A DNA stretch of 64,000 nucleotides from Spartobacteria bacterium (GTDB lineage: Bacteria > Verrucomicrobiota > Verrucomicrobiia > Chthoniobacterales > UBA10450). Below, piece by piece: positions 1 through 9,353 of the stretch. Position 1 is the stretch's first letter. Each line of letters opens with the position of its first letter. The stretch is taken from NCBI GenBank assembly GCA_003169975.1, contig PNAA01000043.1, forward strand, positions 21,603 to 85,602, in the 5' to 3' direction. Below the pieces are notes generated by a model. It worked only from the letters and a program-made list of their open reading frames with translations, was not told where the DNA came from and did no database searches. The position numbers were made by a program, and so were the translations under genes.

Positions 1-963
1 GAGCGTGTTGGCGAGGCGGGGTGCGCCGGCACCGTTCGGTTGAGCCTCGGGAAAGATGCGGGCGATGCCGCGCCATAATTCGTCACGCAGTTTCGCCTCG
101 CGCGCCTGTTCGTTAGGCAAATCGCGCCAGATTTCCTCCGCGGCGGCCGCCATCCCGACGATCGCCGGGACGTTCTCGGTTCCCGGACGGCGTTCGCCTT
201 CGTGCGCGCCGCCGAATTGGATGCGGTCGATCGCCAGTCCCGCGCGCAGATAAAGAAACCCTGCGCCTTTTGGTCCGTAAAATTTGTGCGCGCCAAAACT
301 GGCGGCGTCGACCAGAAGGTCATCCCGAGCGGAGCGCAGCCGAGTCGAGGGATCCCGTGATGGAACCTTTGCGGTAGCGCCCCGGGATCCCTCGACTGCG
401 CTCGGGATGACGGCAAGTTTCCCGAACGACTGCACCATGTCGCTGTGCAGCAGCACGCCGTGCTTCCGACAACGTGCCGAGATTTCCGCCATCGGCTGGA
501 TCACGCCCGTCTCATTGTTTGCGGTCATGATCGAGACGAGCGTCGTATCCGGCCGGATCGCCTGCTCCAGCGCGTCGGGATCGAGCAAACCATCGCCGGA
601 AACATCCAACCAGGTGACTGCAAAACCTTCCATTTTTTCCAAATGCTCGAGCGTGTGCAACACCGCGTGGTGCTCGGCGCGGTTGCTGATTAAATGCTTT
701 CCGTTAGGCGCCAGCCTGCGGGCGAGGCCGAGGAGCGCGAGGTTGTTCGCCTCGGTGCCGCCACTGGTGAAAATGATCTCGTGCGGTTTGACGCGCAGGA
801 GCGCGGCCAGCCGATCGCGCGCGTCGTCGATCGCGGCGCGCGTTTCGCGGCCGGCGCGATGGACGCTCGACGGATTGCCGAAATGCCGCTCGAAATAAGG
901 CTGCATCGCGCGCCAAGCCGCAACGCCGAGCGGCGTCGTCGCGTTGTAATCGAGATAAATCAT
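1..963 (-). CDS. Cysteine desulfurase (NifS/IscS family), C-terminus beyond window edge
   Basis: PLP enzyme that takes sulfur from cysteine for Fe-S and thio-cofactor synthesis. Reading leftwards from the ATG at 963 it shows MIYLDYNATTP, the cofactor region SGGTEANN (residues 68-75), AEHHAVL, and the PLP-lysine region GAHKFYGPKG with lysine at about residue 227. The ATG overlaps the cysE stop (ATGA), so the two are probably translationally coupled. Residues of about 185-215, just before the PLP-lysine loop, are not family sequence: they are encoded by a 93-bp palindromic repeat inserted in frame. The reading frame is open through it and the catalytic motifs on both sides are intact, so the gene is probably functional. 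The 3' end lies outside the window. Whether it serves general Fe-S assembly or a cysteine-linked role cannot be decided. Confidence 0.9.
   Translation of the reverse strand, partial: MIYLDYNATTPLGVAAWRAMQPYFERHFGNPSSVHRAGRETRAAIDDARDRLAALLRVKPHEIIFTSGGTEANNLALLGLARRLAPNGKHLISNRAEHHAVLHTLEHLEKMEGFAVTWLDVSGDGLLDPDALEQAIRPDTTLVSIMTANNETGVIQPMAEISARCRKHGVLLHSDMVQSFGKLAVIPSAVEGSRGATAKVPSRDPSTRLRSARDDLLVDAASFGAHKFYGPKGAGFLYLRAGLAIDRIQFGGAHEGERRPGTENVPAIVGMAAAAEEIWRDLPNEQAREAKLRDELWRGIARIFPEAQPNGAGAPRLANTL
319..411. repeat. 93-bp palindromic repeat (family A), in frame inside the cysteine desulfurase gene
   Basis: Inverted-repeat element. The left arm begins GTCATCCCGAGCG and the right arm ends CGCTCGGGATGAC, with GGGATCCCG-type sequences inside both. 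The length is 31 codons and the host frame stays open. A second copy of identical length lies at 15469-15561 between genes. It resembles the Rickettsia palindromic elements in behaviour; no sequence relationship is claimed. Confidence 0.85.
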
Positions 964-1898
964 TTCATGATCGATTCGTCGGGCTCGGCCACTTTGCGGC
1001 CGCGCTTGAGCATGACCTGGAATTGTTTCGCGTCGTAGGCGACGAGCGAATCGGGCGGCACGCTCTGGGTGAGAAAAACGTTGCCCCCAATCGTGCTCCG
1101 CGCGCCGATGACGGTTTCGCCGCCGAGAACGGTCGAGTTGGGATAGATGGTGACGTGATCTTCGACGTTGGGGTGGCGTTTGCCGCCCTTTTTAAGGTGG
1201 CCCTCTTCATCCTTCTGAAAGCTGCGCGCGCCTAACGTCACCCCGTGGTAGAGCTTGACGTGCGCGCCGATCACGCACGTTTCCCCGATCACGACTCCGG
1301 TGCCGTGATCGATAAAAAAATGGCTCCCGATTTGCGCGCCGGGATGAATGTCGATGCCGGTGCGGCCGTGGGCCCATTCCGTCATCATCCGCGGGATGAG
1401 CGGGAGATCGGCCTGGTAAAGAACATGCGCCAGGCGCTGGATCGCGATCGCCTCGAGCGACGGATAAGCGAGGATGATCTCTTCGAAACTGGTCGACGCC
1501 GGATCGCCTTCGTAGGCCGCGTCGATGTCGGTCCAGAGCATCTCGCGCACGGTAGCGAGCTTGGAAAAGAAGTCCGTCAGGATGCGGTCGGCGTCGGGTT
1601 CGATCGAGCCGTTGCCGCCGCGGCGGGCGAGACTCTTGCAGATCTCGGGTTGGAGACGCGCGTGCAGCGAACGAATTCGGCTGCGGGTGACCGCGGGCAT
1701 TTCGCCCGGTTGCACGAGTGGTTCGCCATGAAAGCCGGGGAAAAGCAGGCTGAGTAATTCGACGCAGGCGGCGTCGATCGCCGGCCGCGAGGGGAGCGTC
1801 GCCGCGGCGTCGACGTAGTTGATGCCGCCGACGGCGCTGTAGGTGCGCAACAACGCGTCGACCGAATCGTTCAGAGTCTCATCCATCGGGGCAAACAT
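960..1898 (-). CDS. cysE: Serine O-acetyltransferase
   Basis: Makes O-acetylserine from serine and acetyl-CoA, the first step of cysteine synthesis. About 310 residues: an N-terminal helical SATase domain, then a left-handed beta-helix of hexapeptide repeats (GIDIHPGAQIG, DHGTGVVIGETCVIG, HVTIYPNSTVLGG) with the catalytic-type sequence DHGTG and the conserved KRHP. The long N-terminal extension resembles the EpsC-type serine acetyltransferases. The start is uncertain: TTG at 1916, ATG at 1898 and ATG at 1886 share a frame and none has a clear ribosome site; 1898 is chosen. The stop overlaps the start of the cysteine desulfurase, linking cysteine synthesis with cysteine use. Confidence 0.88.
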   Translation of the reverse strand: MFAPMDETLNDSVDALLRTYSAVGGINYVDAAATLPSRPAIDAACVELLSLLFPGFHGEPLVQPGEMPAVTRSRIRSLHARLQPEICKSLARRGGNGSIEPDADRILTDFFSKLATVREMLWTDIDAAYEGDPASTSFEEIILAYPSLEAIAIQRLAHVLYQADLPLIPRMMTEWAHGRTGIDIHPGAQIGSHFFIDHGTGVVIGETCVIGAHVKLYHGVTLGARSFQKDEEGHLKKGGKRHPNVEDHVTIYPNSTVLGGETVIGARSTIGGNVFLTQSVPPDSLVAYDAKQFQVMLKRGRKVAEPDESIMK

Positions 1899-1945
1899 CG
1901 GTGAGGTGGGAGGCAATGAAAATCAAAAAGGTTCCAGAGCGGGAG

Positions 1946-2026
1946 GTTGTAGCCGGGGGCGGTGACCCCGGCGGTCGTTAGCCTGGAATCGAACGCGGCC
2001 GGAGTCACCGCCCACGGCTACAACCC
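1946..2026. repeat. Palindromic intergenic repeat (family C, GTTGTAGCCG...CGGCTACAAC)
   Basis: The imperfect inverted repeat starts GTTGTAGCCGGGGG and ends CGGCTACAACCC. It fills the gap between the divergent cysE and glgB. Relatives lie at 4411-4495 and 26539-26615, with a short version inside tamB at 50213-50233. Confidence 0.75.
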
Positions 2027-2086
2027 GAAGTCGGACGGGGTCGCAATTGCAAAGCCGACCTCCGCCATTAGTCTGTTTTGCATCTC

Positions 2087-4318
2087 ATGAGCTCCTTTGC
2101 CATTCACCCGCTCGACCCTAACGAGATCAACGCTCTCCTGCGCGCTTCCCATTCCGATCCCTTCCGAGTGCTCGGTCCTCATCGCGCGGGCGCCGACCTG
2201 GTGATCCGCGTTTTTCGACCGGAAGCGCGGGGGATTGAAATCGTGGCGACCGGCGACCAAACGCAGGTCTTTCCGGCCGAGCGTTTGCACATCGAGGGAC
2301 TTTACCAGGCGACGATTCCCGGTGCGTCGCCCGGTTTTTCCTACTTGCTGAAGGTGCTGGCGTTCGATGGCTCCGAACGGTTGTTGCGCGATCCCTACAG
2401 CTACGGACCGATCATGGGCGACGTGGATCTGCATCTCTTTGCGGAAGGAAATCACAAGCAGCTCTACGAAAAATTCGGCGCGCATATCCGCGTGATCGGC
2501 GGCGAGCGCGGCGTCTACTTCGCGGTCTGGGCGCCGAATGCCGGGCGGGTCAGCGTGGTCGGCGATTTCAACGGTTGGGACGGCCGCGTTCATCCGATGC
2601 GCAAACTGATCGCGGGCGGTGTGTGGGAAATTTTTATCCCGGGCGTGAAGGAAGGCGCGCACTATAAATTCGAGATCAAAACGATGACCGGCGCCCTTCT
2701 CTTGAAGAGCGATCCGTTTGGATTCTTCAGCCAGCACGGCGCGCAGACCTCGTCGATGGTCTACGACCTCGAGCGCTACCAATGGAGCGACGACCAGTGG
2801 ATGGCGGAGCGTCCAAAGAAGCAGTGGCACCGGAGCGCGGTCAGCATTTACGAAGTGCATCTCGGCTCCTGGCGGCGCGTGGCGGAGGAGGGGAATCGGT
2901 TCGTCAGCTACCTCGAGTTTGCGCAGACCCTGCTGCCCTATGTGCTCGAAATGGGCTTCACCCACATCGAGCTGCTGCCCATCGCCGAGCATCCCTTCGA
3001 AGGTTCGTGGGGTTATCAGGTGACCAATTATTACGCGCCGACCAGCCGCTTCGGCTCGCCGGATGAGCTGCGGCATTTCATCGATGCGTGTCATCGCGCC
3101 GGTATCGGTGTGATCGTGGATTGGGTGCCGGCGCATTTTCCAAAGGATGCCCATGCGCTCGCGGAATTTGACGGCACGGATCTCTATGAGCACGCCGATC
3201 CGCGGCAGGGCGAGCACCAGGATTGGGGCACGTTGATTTTTAATCTCGGCCGCAACGAGGTGCGGAATTTTCTGACCGCGAATGCGCTCTTCTGGCTCGA
3301 CAAGTATCACATCGACGGTCTGCGGGTGGATGCCGTCGCCTCGATGCTTTACCTCGATTATTCGCGCCAGCCGGGGCAGTGGATCCCCAACGCTTTCGGC
3401 GGCCGCGAGAATCTCGACGCCGTCTTCTTCCTCAAACAGACGAACGAACTCTGTTACGAAAGTTTTCCCGGCATGATGACGATCGCGGAGGAATCAACGG
3501 CCTGGCCGGGCGTCTCGCGACCCACCTATCTCGGCGGCCTCGGGTTCGGCTTCAAATGGAACATGGGCTGGATGCACGACTTCCTGCACTACATGTCGCT
3601 CGATCCGATCTACCGCCGCTTCCATCAGGGCAACGTCACCTTCTCGATCATGTATGCCTTCCAGGAGCACTTTATTCTCGTACTCAGCCATGACGAGGTG
3701 GTGCATGGCAAAGGTTCGCTCATCGCCAAAATGCCGGGGGACGAATGGCAGAAATTTGCCAATCTGCGGATGTTTTACGCATGGATGTTCGCCCACCCGG
3801 GCAAAAAACTGCTCTTCATGGGGGGCGAGTTTGGGCAGGTGCGGGAGTGGAATCACGACCGCGGTTTGGATTGGGAACTAACAAACTTGCCGCGCCACGA
3901 CGGGCTGCGTCGCCTGGTGCAACACCTCAATCACGTTTATCGCAACGAGCCCGCGCTCTGGGATCACGACGACTCGCACGAGAGCTTCGAATGGATCGAT
4001 TTCCATGATGCCGACAACTGCGTCGTCGCGTTTTTGCGCCGCTCGCAGGAAGGCGAGCTACTCATCTTCGCGGTCAACGCAACGCCGGTCGTGCGCTACA
4101 ATTACCGGATGGGCGTGCCCGGCGACGGATTCTACCGCGAGGTCATCAACACCGACGCCGAGACTTACGGCGGGAGCAACGTCGGCAACCTCGGCGTGTT
4201 GGATGCGGAAGGGGTCGAGTGGCAGGGTCGCACCCATTCCATCGTGGTCAATCTGCCCCCGCTTGCGGTCATCGCGTTCAAGCGCGAAGCACCGGGCGAG
4301 CCGGTTACGGCCTCCTAA
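2087..4318 (+). CDS. glgB: 1,4-alpha-glucan branching enzyme (GH13)
   Basis: Introduces alpha-1,6 branches into glycogen. 743 residues, the usual length of the long GlgB type: N-terminal beta domains, a CBM48 domain (VYFAVWAPNA...GDFNGWDG, about 145-175), a GH13 barrel and a C-terminal beta domain. The catalytic nucleophile is Asp415 in GLRVDAVASMLY, the acid/base is Glu468 in MTIAEESTAWPG, and the third acid is Asp536 in LSHDEVVHGKGS. The ATG at 2087 (MSSFAIHPL) is preferred over an upstream TTG at 2078. No other glycogen gene is adjacent, so this is a single-gene locus here. Confidence 0.95.
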   Translation: MSSFAIHPLDPNEINALLRASHSDPFRVLGPHRAGADLVIRVFRPEARGIEIVATGDQTQVFPAERLHIEGLYQATIPGASPGFSYLLKVLAFDGSERLLRDPYSYGPIMGDVDLHLFAEGNHKQLYEKFGAHIRVIGGERGVYFAVWAPNAGRVSVVGDFNGWDGRVHPMRKLIAGGVWEIFIPGVKEGAHYKFEIKTMTGALLLKSDPFGFFSQHGAQTSSMVYDLERYQWSDDQWMAERPKKQWHRSAVSIYEVHLGSWRRVAEEGNRFVSYLEFAQTLLPYVLEMGFTHIELLPIAEHPFEGSWGYQVTNYYAPTSRFGSPDELRHFIDACHRAGIGVIVDWVPAHFPKDAHALAEFDGTDLYEHADPRQGEHQDWGTLIFNLGRNEVRNFLTANALFWLDKYHIDGLRVDAVASMLYLDYSRQPGQWIPNAFGGRENLDAVFFLKQTNELCYESFPGMMTIAEESTAWPGVSRPTYLGGLGFGFKWNMGWMHDFLHYMSLDPIYRRFHQGNVTFSIMYAFQEHFILVLSHDEVVHGKGSLIAKMPGDEWQKFANLRMFYAWMFAHPGKKLLFMGGEFGQVREWNHDRGLDWELTNLPRHDGLRRLVQHLNHVYRNEPALWDHDDSHESFEWIDFHDADNCVVAFLRRSQEGELLIFAVNATPVVRYNYRMGVPGDGFYREVINTDAETYGGSNVGNLGVLDAEGVEWQGRTHSIVVNLPPLAVIAFKREAPGEPVTAS

Positions 4319-4410
4319 CTGGCTGGCCGCAAAGGCGAAAAAGCGCCCCTGAGCGGCTCACCGAGCGGGTACGGGCAGTGTTCGTTATTGTCAGCCGCGC
4401 GTGGCCGCAG

Positions 4411-4495
4411 TTTGTAGCCTGGATCGGTGATCCCGGCGGAGGGAGCGTCGCCATGCCTGCGTGCGACCGGGGTCAACGACCCCCGGCTACAACCC
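4411..4495. repeat. Palindromic intergenic repeat (family C)
   Basis: Runs from TTGTAGCCTGGATCGGTGA to GACCCCCGGCTACAACCC in the 308-bp gap between glgB and the prepilin gene. Same ends as the copy at 1946-2026. The rest of the gap holds no gene that I can see. Confidence 0.7.
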
Positions 4496-4626
4496 GGGCT
4501 CGCTAGGTGAGCGAGCCGACCAATTGGCAATCGACGAACACCAAGTGCGTAAAAATACCTTGTTTTTCCTGCTTGACCGTCTGTGGCCGGTCGCGCAATC
4601 TCTGCGCCGTTACACCAACCGCACCC

Positions 4627-5328
4627 ATGAAAAAAACCAACTCGGCCTTCACCCTCATCGAACTTCTTGTCGTGATCACGATCATCGCCATTCTGGCCAG
4701 CATTGCGCTGCCGGTATTTAACGGTGTGACGGAGCGCGCGAACCAAACCAAAGACCTTTCCAACGCCAAGCAGGTCGGTCTCGCGCTGAAGATTTTCGCG
4801 ACCGATAACAACGGATTCTTCCCGTCGAAGAGCCCGTCGGGGGATTATAATTCGGCGACACCTCTCGCGGCCGGCGCGGTCTCGAACGATGCCTTCTGGT
4901 GGCTTTTCCCTAATTACCTGCAGTCCGAAGACGTCTTTGTCGTGGCCTCGTCGCAATGGTCGCCAGGTAATCCTGATAACAAGATAGATCCCGCGACTGC
5001 AACTACTCGGGTCGATACTCTCAAGGCGGGAGAAAATACTTATTCGTATGTTCTCGGATTGACGGATACGTCCAATGCGGCCTTTCCTTTGCTGGCGGAT
5101 GGTTTCAGCCAAACCACGCCCATTGCCTACGAAACCAGCAAATCTCTAAAGGGTGGTGTCTGGGCAGCCAAAAAAGCGATCGTCATTTTCTGTGACGCGA
5201 GCGGCCAGATTATGAAGGTCGATCCAAACACCCCCCATATTGTTAAGCGCCCAACGGGAGAAAACCTCTTCGCAGCGGGCACGGACTGGCTTGATGCAAC
5301 GGCCAATCCCGTCATCAACCCACAATAA
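4627..5328 (+). CDS. Prepilin-type N-terminal cleavage/methylation protein (type II pseudopilin-like)
   Basis: 233 residues. The N-terminus has the class III signal: a short basic leader, then [20 protein letters not shown] with the conserved Glu at mature position 5, cleaved by prepilin peptidase and N-methylated. The hydrophobic helix is followed by a globular domain (residues 40-233) of the kind abundant in Verrucomicrobia and Planctomycetes. The ATG at 4627 begins MKKTNSAF; upstream in-frame codons belong to non-coding sequence. No secretion ATPase or platform gene is nearby, so the machinery that handles it is unknown. Confidence 0.85.
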   Translation: MKKTNSAFTLIELLVVITIIAILASIALPVFNGVTERANQTKDLSNAKQVGLALKIFATDNNGFFPSKSPSGDYNSATPLAAGAVSNDAFWWLFPNYLQSEDVFVVASSQWSPGNPDNKIDPATATTRVDTLKAGENTYSYVLGLTDTSNAAFPLLADGFSQTTPIAYETSKSLKGGVWAAKKAIVIFCDASGQIMKVDPNTPHIVKRPTGENLFAAGTDWLDATANPVINPQ

Positions 5329-5339
5329 GCGGCGTTTGG

Positions 5340-6698
5340 TCAATCGATCGTTGATTCGAATTCACCATCGCGGACGCGGGTCTTGATCCGCGTCCGCGTT
5401 TTGGCTTCTGCGACCTGCCGGATGACTTTGCCTTGCGCGTCGCGGGTGATGCTGTAGCCGCGCTCGAGGGTCGCTTCCGGACCGAGGATGCGGAGCATGC
5501 CCGACGACCGTTCCCAGCGTTGGCGGGCTGCCGACAGGCGCTGTTTCGAGCATTCACCCAGCCGGCGCCCGATTTCCTGCAGCTGCTGCTTTCGTGTCGT
5601 TATTTCCCGGGCGGGATGGTGCGCTTTCAGGGCAAGCTGAGCGTTCGTTAGGCGGGTTCGCTCCGTGGTCCGACGACGTTCCACCGCGCGCCGGAACGAC
5701 TCCCGGGAAAGATCGAGCTGTTGTTGCGCGTCGCGCAGCCGCTGGCTCAGTTCGCGGAATAATGCTTTTTCCGAAACGGCGCTCAGCCGGCCGCGGGCTT
5801 GCGCGAGGAAATTGCGCCAGCATTTCTCGAGTGAGTTTTTCAACTCCTGCATGCGGCGCGCGAGATCGCGCGCGTCGGGGACAATTAACTCGGCCGCCGC
5901 GCTCGGGGTGGGCGCGCGCAGGTCCGCAGCGAAATCCGCGATCGTGAAATCGATTTCGTGGCCCACCGCGGAAACGACCGGAATCGCGGAATGGAAAATC
6001 GCCCGCGCCACGATCTCCTCGTTGAATTCCCACAAATCCTCGATGCTGCCGCCCCCGCGGGTCACGACGAGCACGTCGAGCGCTTTCCAAGATTCGTTAG
6101 GCACGCTCAATTCGCGGATCGCGCTGGCAATTTCCAGGGCCGCGCCGGTGCCCTGCACCCGCACGGGATTGATCAGCACTTCGACCCCCGGGGCGCGTCG
6201 GCCGAGAATGTTGAGGATGTCCTGGATGGCCGCGCCGCTCGGCGAGGTGATGATGCCGATGCGTCGCGGAAATTTCGGTAGCGGACGTTTGCGCGCGGTA
6301 TCGAAAAGACCTTCCGCCTCCAGTTTGCGCTTCAGGGCCTCGAATTTCGCCTGCAACAAGCCGAGCCCGCGCGACTGCAGAATTTGGACGCTCAGTTGAT
6401 ACTGACCGCGCGCTTCGAAGACGGTGACGTTGCCGTAAACCTGCACCTGCAGCCCGTCGGCCAGCGGCGTGGAGGAGGGCGCGATGGTGTCGCGAAAAAT
6501 CACGCAGCTGAGTGCCGCGCGCTGGTCTTTTAGGGTGAAATACTGATGGCCCGAGGGGTGTTTCTTGTAGTTGGAAATTTCACCCTGCACCCAGACCGCG
6601 CCGAAACGCGTCGCGAGCAGATCGCGAATAGCGCGGGTCAGTTCCGCGACCGTGAGCACCTTGGCGACGTTCGGGAAAAGATCGGTTTCCGCGTTCAT
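5340..6698 (-). CDS. xseA: Exodeoxyribonuclease VII large subunit
   Basis: Catalytic subunit of exonuclease VII, which degrades single-stranded DNA to oligonucleotides. About 452 residues: an N-terminal OB fold (VAELTRAIRDLLATRFGAVWVQGEISNYK), then the catalytic core with GRIGIITSPSGAA-type sequence, VLVVTRGGGSIEDLWEFNEE and SAVGHEIDFTIADFAAD, then a coiled-coil region. The ATG at 6698 (MNAETDLFPN) is chosen because upstream in-frame codons lie inside a palindromic repeat. The small subunit gene xseB is not in the window. ruvB lies just upstream on the same strand. Confidence 0.95.
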   Translation of the reverse strand: MNAETDLFPNVAKVLTVAELTRAIRDLLATRFGAVWVQGEISNYKKHPSGHQYFTLKDQRAALSCVIFRDTIAPSSTPLADGLQVQVYGNVTVFEARGQYQLSVQILQSRGLGLLQAKFEALKRKLEAEGLFDTARKRPLPKFPRRIGIITSPSGAAIQDILNILGRRAPGVEVLINPVRVQGTGAALEIASAIRELSVPNESWKALDVLVVTRGGGSIEDLWEFNEEIVARAIFHSAIPVVSAVGHEIDFTIADFAADLRAPTPSAAAELIVPDARDLARRMQELKNSLEKCWRNFLAQARGRLSAVSEKALFRELSQRLRDAQQQLDLSRESFRRAVERRRTTERTRLTNAQLALKAHHPAREITTRKQQLQEIGRRLGECSKQRLSAARQRWERSSGMLRILGPEATLERGYSITRDAQGKVIRQVAEAKTRTRIKTRVRDGEFESTID

Positions 6699-6718
6699 GG
6701 ACGGTGTCGCGTGTGAGT

Positions 6719-6841
6719 CTGGGGAGCGCGTGCGCCTCGCCATCGCGAACTTTTCTCTGCATCCAGTCGCGGGTCGCACTGCTTGAAAGTTCGTTTCGGC
6801 GGGGCGCCGAAACCAGCGTGCGAGGCGCACGCGCTCTCCGG
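6719..6841. repeat. Inverted-repeat element (family E) upstream of xseA
   Basis: The ends CTGGGGAGCGCGTGCGCC and GGCGCACGCGCTCTCCGG are inverted copies. It includes a GCGAACTTTTCT block that recurs, in the other orientation, in the copy at 17327-17471. It occupies the gap between ruvB and xseA. Confidence 0.7.
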
Positions 6842-6860
6842 AGTTGTGGCGCCGCGCATC

Positions 6861-7874
6861 TTACGATCCAAACAACTCACTCTGCGGCCCGGCCGGAACC
6901 TTCAAACCCAGTTTTCGGTAGGCGTTAGGCAGTGCGACCCGCCCTTGCGCGGTCCGCTTAATGTAGCCTTCCATGATCAGATACGGCTCGTTCACTTCCT
7001 CCAGCGTGCCGGCTTCTTCGCCGACCGCGACCGCCAGCGAGCTCAGGCCGACGGGGCCGCCGTTGAATTTGTAAATCAGCGTTTCGATGATGCGCTTGTC
7101 CCATTGATCGAATCCGTCGCGATCGATTTCGAGCATCGTTAGGGCACGATCCGCCAGGTTCGCGGTGATGCGGCCATCCGCCTTGACCTGCACGTAGTCG
7201 CGCACCCAGCGGAGGAGATTATTTGCGGTGCGCGGTGTGCCGCGCGTGCGGGTCGCGATCTCCGCCGCGCCGGCCGCGTCGATTTCCACGTTCAAGAGAC
7301 CCGCGCTCCGCAGGATGATTTTCTGCATTTCTTCCGCGTTGTAGTAATCGAGCCGCGCGGTCATCCCGAAGCGCGAGCGCAACGGCGCGCTCAACATGCC
7401 GGAGCGCGTCGTCGCCCCGATGAGCGTGAATTTCGGCAGGCGCAATTGCAGGCTCCGCGCCTGCGGTCCCTGGTCGATGATGATGTCGAGTTTGTAGTCT
7501 TCCATCGCCGGATAAAGGTATTCCTCGATCGTCGGCTGGAGACGATGAATTTCGTCGATGAAAAGGACGTCGCCTTTTTCCAGGCTGGTGAGGAGCCCGG
7601 CGAGCTCGCCCGCTTTTTCGATCACCGGGCCGCTGGTGTTTTTGATGTTCACGTTCATCGCGTTGGCGATGATGTGAGCGAGCGTCGTTTTCCCCAAACC
7701 GGGCGGACCGCTGAGCAGAATGTGCTCGAGCACATCGCCGCGTTTCGTCGCCGCCTCGACCAGCAACTCGATGCGTTCACAGACCTTCACCTGGCCGGTA
7801 AACTCGCTGAACATCGGCGGCCGGAGCGAGATCTCGAAAGCCGGATCAGGTGTGGACGGGACGACAGTGGGCAT
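6861..7874 (-). CDS. ruvB: Holliday junction branch-migration ATPase RuvB
   Basis: Hexameric AAA+ motor that drives branch migration with RuvA. 337 residues, a normal length. Walker A is GPPGLGKTT, Walker B is LFIDEIHRL, with the sensor-type [17 protein letters not shown] and the C-terminal winged-helix region ([24 protein letters not shown]). ruvA and ruvC are not adjacent. xseA follows on the same strand about 160 bp downstream across a repeat. Confidence 0.96.
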   Translation of the reverse strand: MPTVVPSTPDPAFEISLRPPMFSEFTGQVKVCERIELLVEAATKRGDVLEHILLSGPPGLGKTTLAHIIANAMNVNIKNTSGPVIEKAGELAGLLTSLEKGDVLFIDEIHRLQPTIEEYLYPAMEDYKLDIIIDQGPQARSLQLRLPKFTLIGATTRSGMLSAPLRSRFGMTARLDYYNAEEMQKIILRSAGLLNVEIDAAGAAEIATRTRGTPRTANNLLRWVRDYVQVKADGRITANLADRALTMLEIDRDGFDQWDKRIIETLIYKFNGGPVGLSSLAVAVGEEAGTLEEVNEPYLIMEGYIKRTAQGRVALPNAYRKLGLKVPAGPQSELFGS

Positions 7875-7885
7875 CGGTGAACTTA

Positions 7886-7974
7886 GACAGAATTTGCAGG
7901 ATTATCAGGATGAAGAATTTCCTGTGCGCTCACTCGAGCCTCAGTAATCCCCAAAATCCTGTTAATCCTGTCCG
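7886..7974. repeat. Inverted repeat with AGGATTAACAGG-type arms (family F)
   Basis: The left arm GCAGGATTATCAGGAT and right arm AATCCTGTTAATCCTGTC are inverted copies. It lies between ruvB and the RsbW-like gene. A second copy is at 19676-19760. Confidence 0.7.
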
Positions 7975-7978
7975 TCTC

Positions 7979-8386
7979 TTAATCGAGATTTTTCGTCAGC
8001 ACCAATTCCGTTCCGCGACTGCGCAGGACGTAGTCGACCTGATCGAAGGCGTTGCGAATCAAGTGCAGGCCGAGTCCGCCCGGCTTGATCAAATCCGGCG
8101 GCCGGGTTTGCATCGCGGTGGGCCGCGCCTGTTTTCCGTAATCGCGCAGGCGCAGGCGAACGCAGTCGGTTTTTCCTTCCAGGGAAAGCGAGATCAAACG
8201 GTCGTCGCGCAGTTGGTAGGCGTGCCGGATGATATTGGTGCAAGCCTCGTCCACCCCGAGGACCATGAGAGTGCGCTGGCGCTCCGAGAACGGGAACGCT
8301 TCCAGGAAGCGACGCACGAAATTACGCATGAGCGCGAGATTGCCGGTGTGACTGGAGAATTCGATTTTTTTCTTCGTTTTCTTCAT
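7979..8386 (-). CDS. RsbW-type serine-protein kinase / anti-sigma ATPase domain protein
   Basis: 135 residues, essentially one GHKL ATPase domain (HATPase_c_2). The N box is VDEACTNIIRHAY (about 54-66) and the glycine box is GGLGLHLIRNAFD. Family members phosphorylate an STAS anti-anti-sigma partner and hold a sigma factor. No partner lies beside it, so its target is unknown. The ATG at 8386 opens MKKTKKKIEFSS; the longer upstream frame is rich in Arg and Pro and is probably not coding. Confidence 0.8.
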   Translation of the reverse strand: MKKTKKKIEFSSHTGNLALMRNFVRRFLEAFPFSERQRTLMVLGVDEACTNIIRHAYQLRDDRLISLSLEGKTDCVRLRLRDYGKQARPTAMQTRPPDLIKPGGLGLHLIRNAFDQVDYVLRSRGTELVLTKNLD

Positions 8387-8572
8387 CGCTCCAGGGACGC
8401 CCGCCTTCCTAAAAAGGCGTTTGCCAAGCTTGCAAGCTGGCGAAGATAGCGCGCCGTCGCAACGAGATTCCTTCACCGCTGCCTCCCGCCTGCTCGCCGC
8501 GCGCGCCGCCCGGATCGCGGGGCGCCCGCGATCGGGACTGGCATTCCGCGGCGAGCCATGCACTATTTTTGC

Positions 8573-9292
8573 ATGTCGAAATGGTTCATCGCGCTGCTCT
8601 TGCTTGCCACGCCGGTCTTCGCGCAGGAACGGCCCACCGCATACCAGGCCCTGCGCACCATGGGGACCCAGCTGAATCGCGACCTCGTCAATCACGTCAT
8701 CTCGGTCACCGGGACCAACGGTGATCCGCAGCCGGAGACGTGGAAGATCTTACTCGATGATCCGCAGGCCCGCGGCGGAGTGCGCGAGGTGGAAGTGGGC
8801 AACGGCCGGATTGCTTCCGAGCGCACGCCCTTGCGCTCCGCGGTCGAGGGCTCGTTAGGCGCGGTCATCGACACCTCGAAACTGAACCTCGATTCGAGCG
8901 GCGCATACACCGTCGCGCAACAGACTGCGGATAAATCGCACGTCACGTTTGCGACCGCCGACTACACGCTGCGGGTCGACGAACGGGGTAATCCGATCTG
9001 GATGGTGGCGCTGCAAAGACAGGGCGGCGAGCCGGCGGGTAAGATTTACATCGGGGCCAATCACGGCACGATCACTCGCACCGAGGGGCTCTTCGGTGGG
9101 GGCGATCAGGCCGCGGTGACCGACGAGCAGAGCGACGAGCCAAATTCGCGGGACGCCGATGATGATGACGACGGCGATCAGAACATCGTCAAGCGCCGGA
9201 TCAAGCAGGCTTTCCGGCAGGCGCGCGACGATGTGAAGCGCACTTTCCACAAGGTGCGGCGTTCCTTCGTCGATTTTTTCGAGGACAAATGA
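8573..9292 (+). CDS. Secreted protein of unknown function
   Basis: 239 residues. Signal peptide MSKWFIALLLLATPVFA, probably cut before QERPT. The mature part has no motif I recognise; it ends with an acidic run (DADDDDDGDQ, about 201-210) followed by a strongly basic tail (KRRIKQAFRQARDDVKRTFHKVRR). An in-frame ATG lies 15 bases upstream at 8558, but the chosen start gives the better signal peptide. The AraC gene follows on the same strand after about 60 bp; any link is unproven. Confidence 0.7.
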   Translation: MSKWFIALLLLATPVFAQERPTAYQALRTMGTQLNRDLVNHVISVTGTNGDPQPETWKILLDDPQARGGVREVEVGNGRIASERTPLRSAVEGSLGAVIDTSKLNLDSSGAYTVAQQTADKSHVTFATADYTLRVDERGNPIWMVALQRQGGEPAGKIYIGANHGTITRTEGLFGGGDQAAVTDEQSDEPNSRDADDDDDGDQNIVKRRIKQAFRQARDDVKRTFHKVRRSFVDFFEDK

Positions 9293-9353
9293 TCCAACTG
9301 CGGCGCGAAATTGCCGGCGACAGAGTCTTGCATTCTGCGGCGCGCACCCGAAA

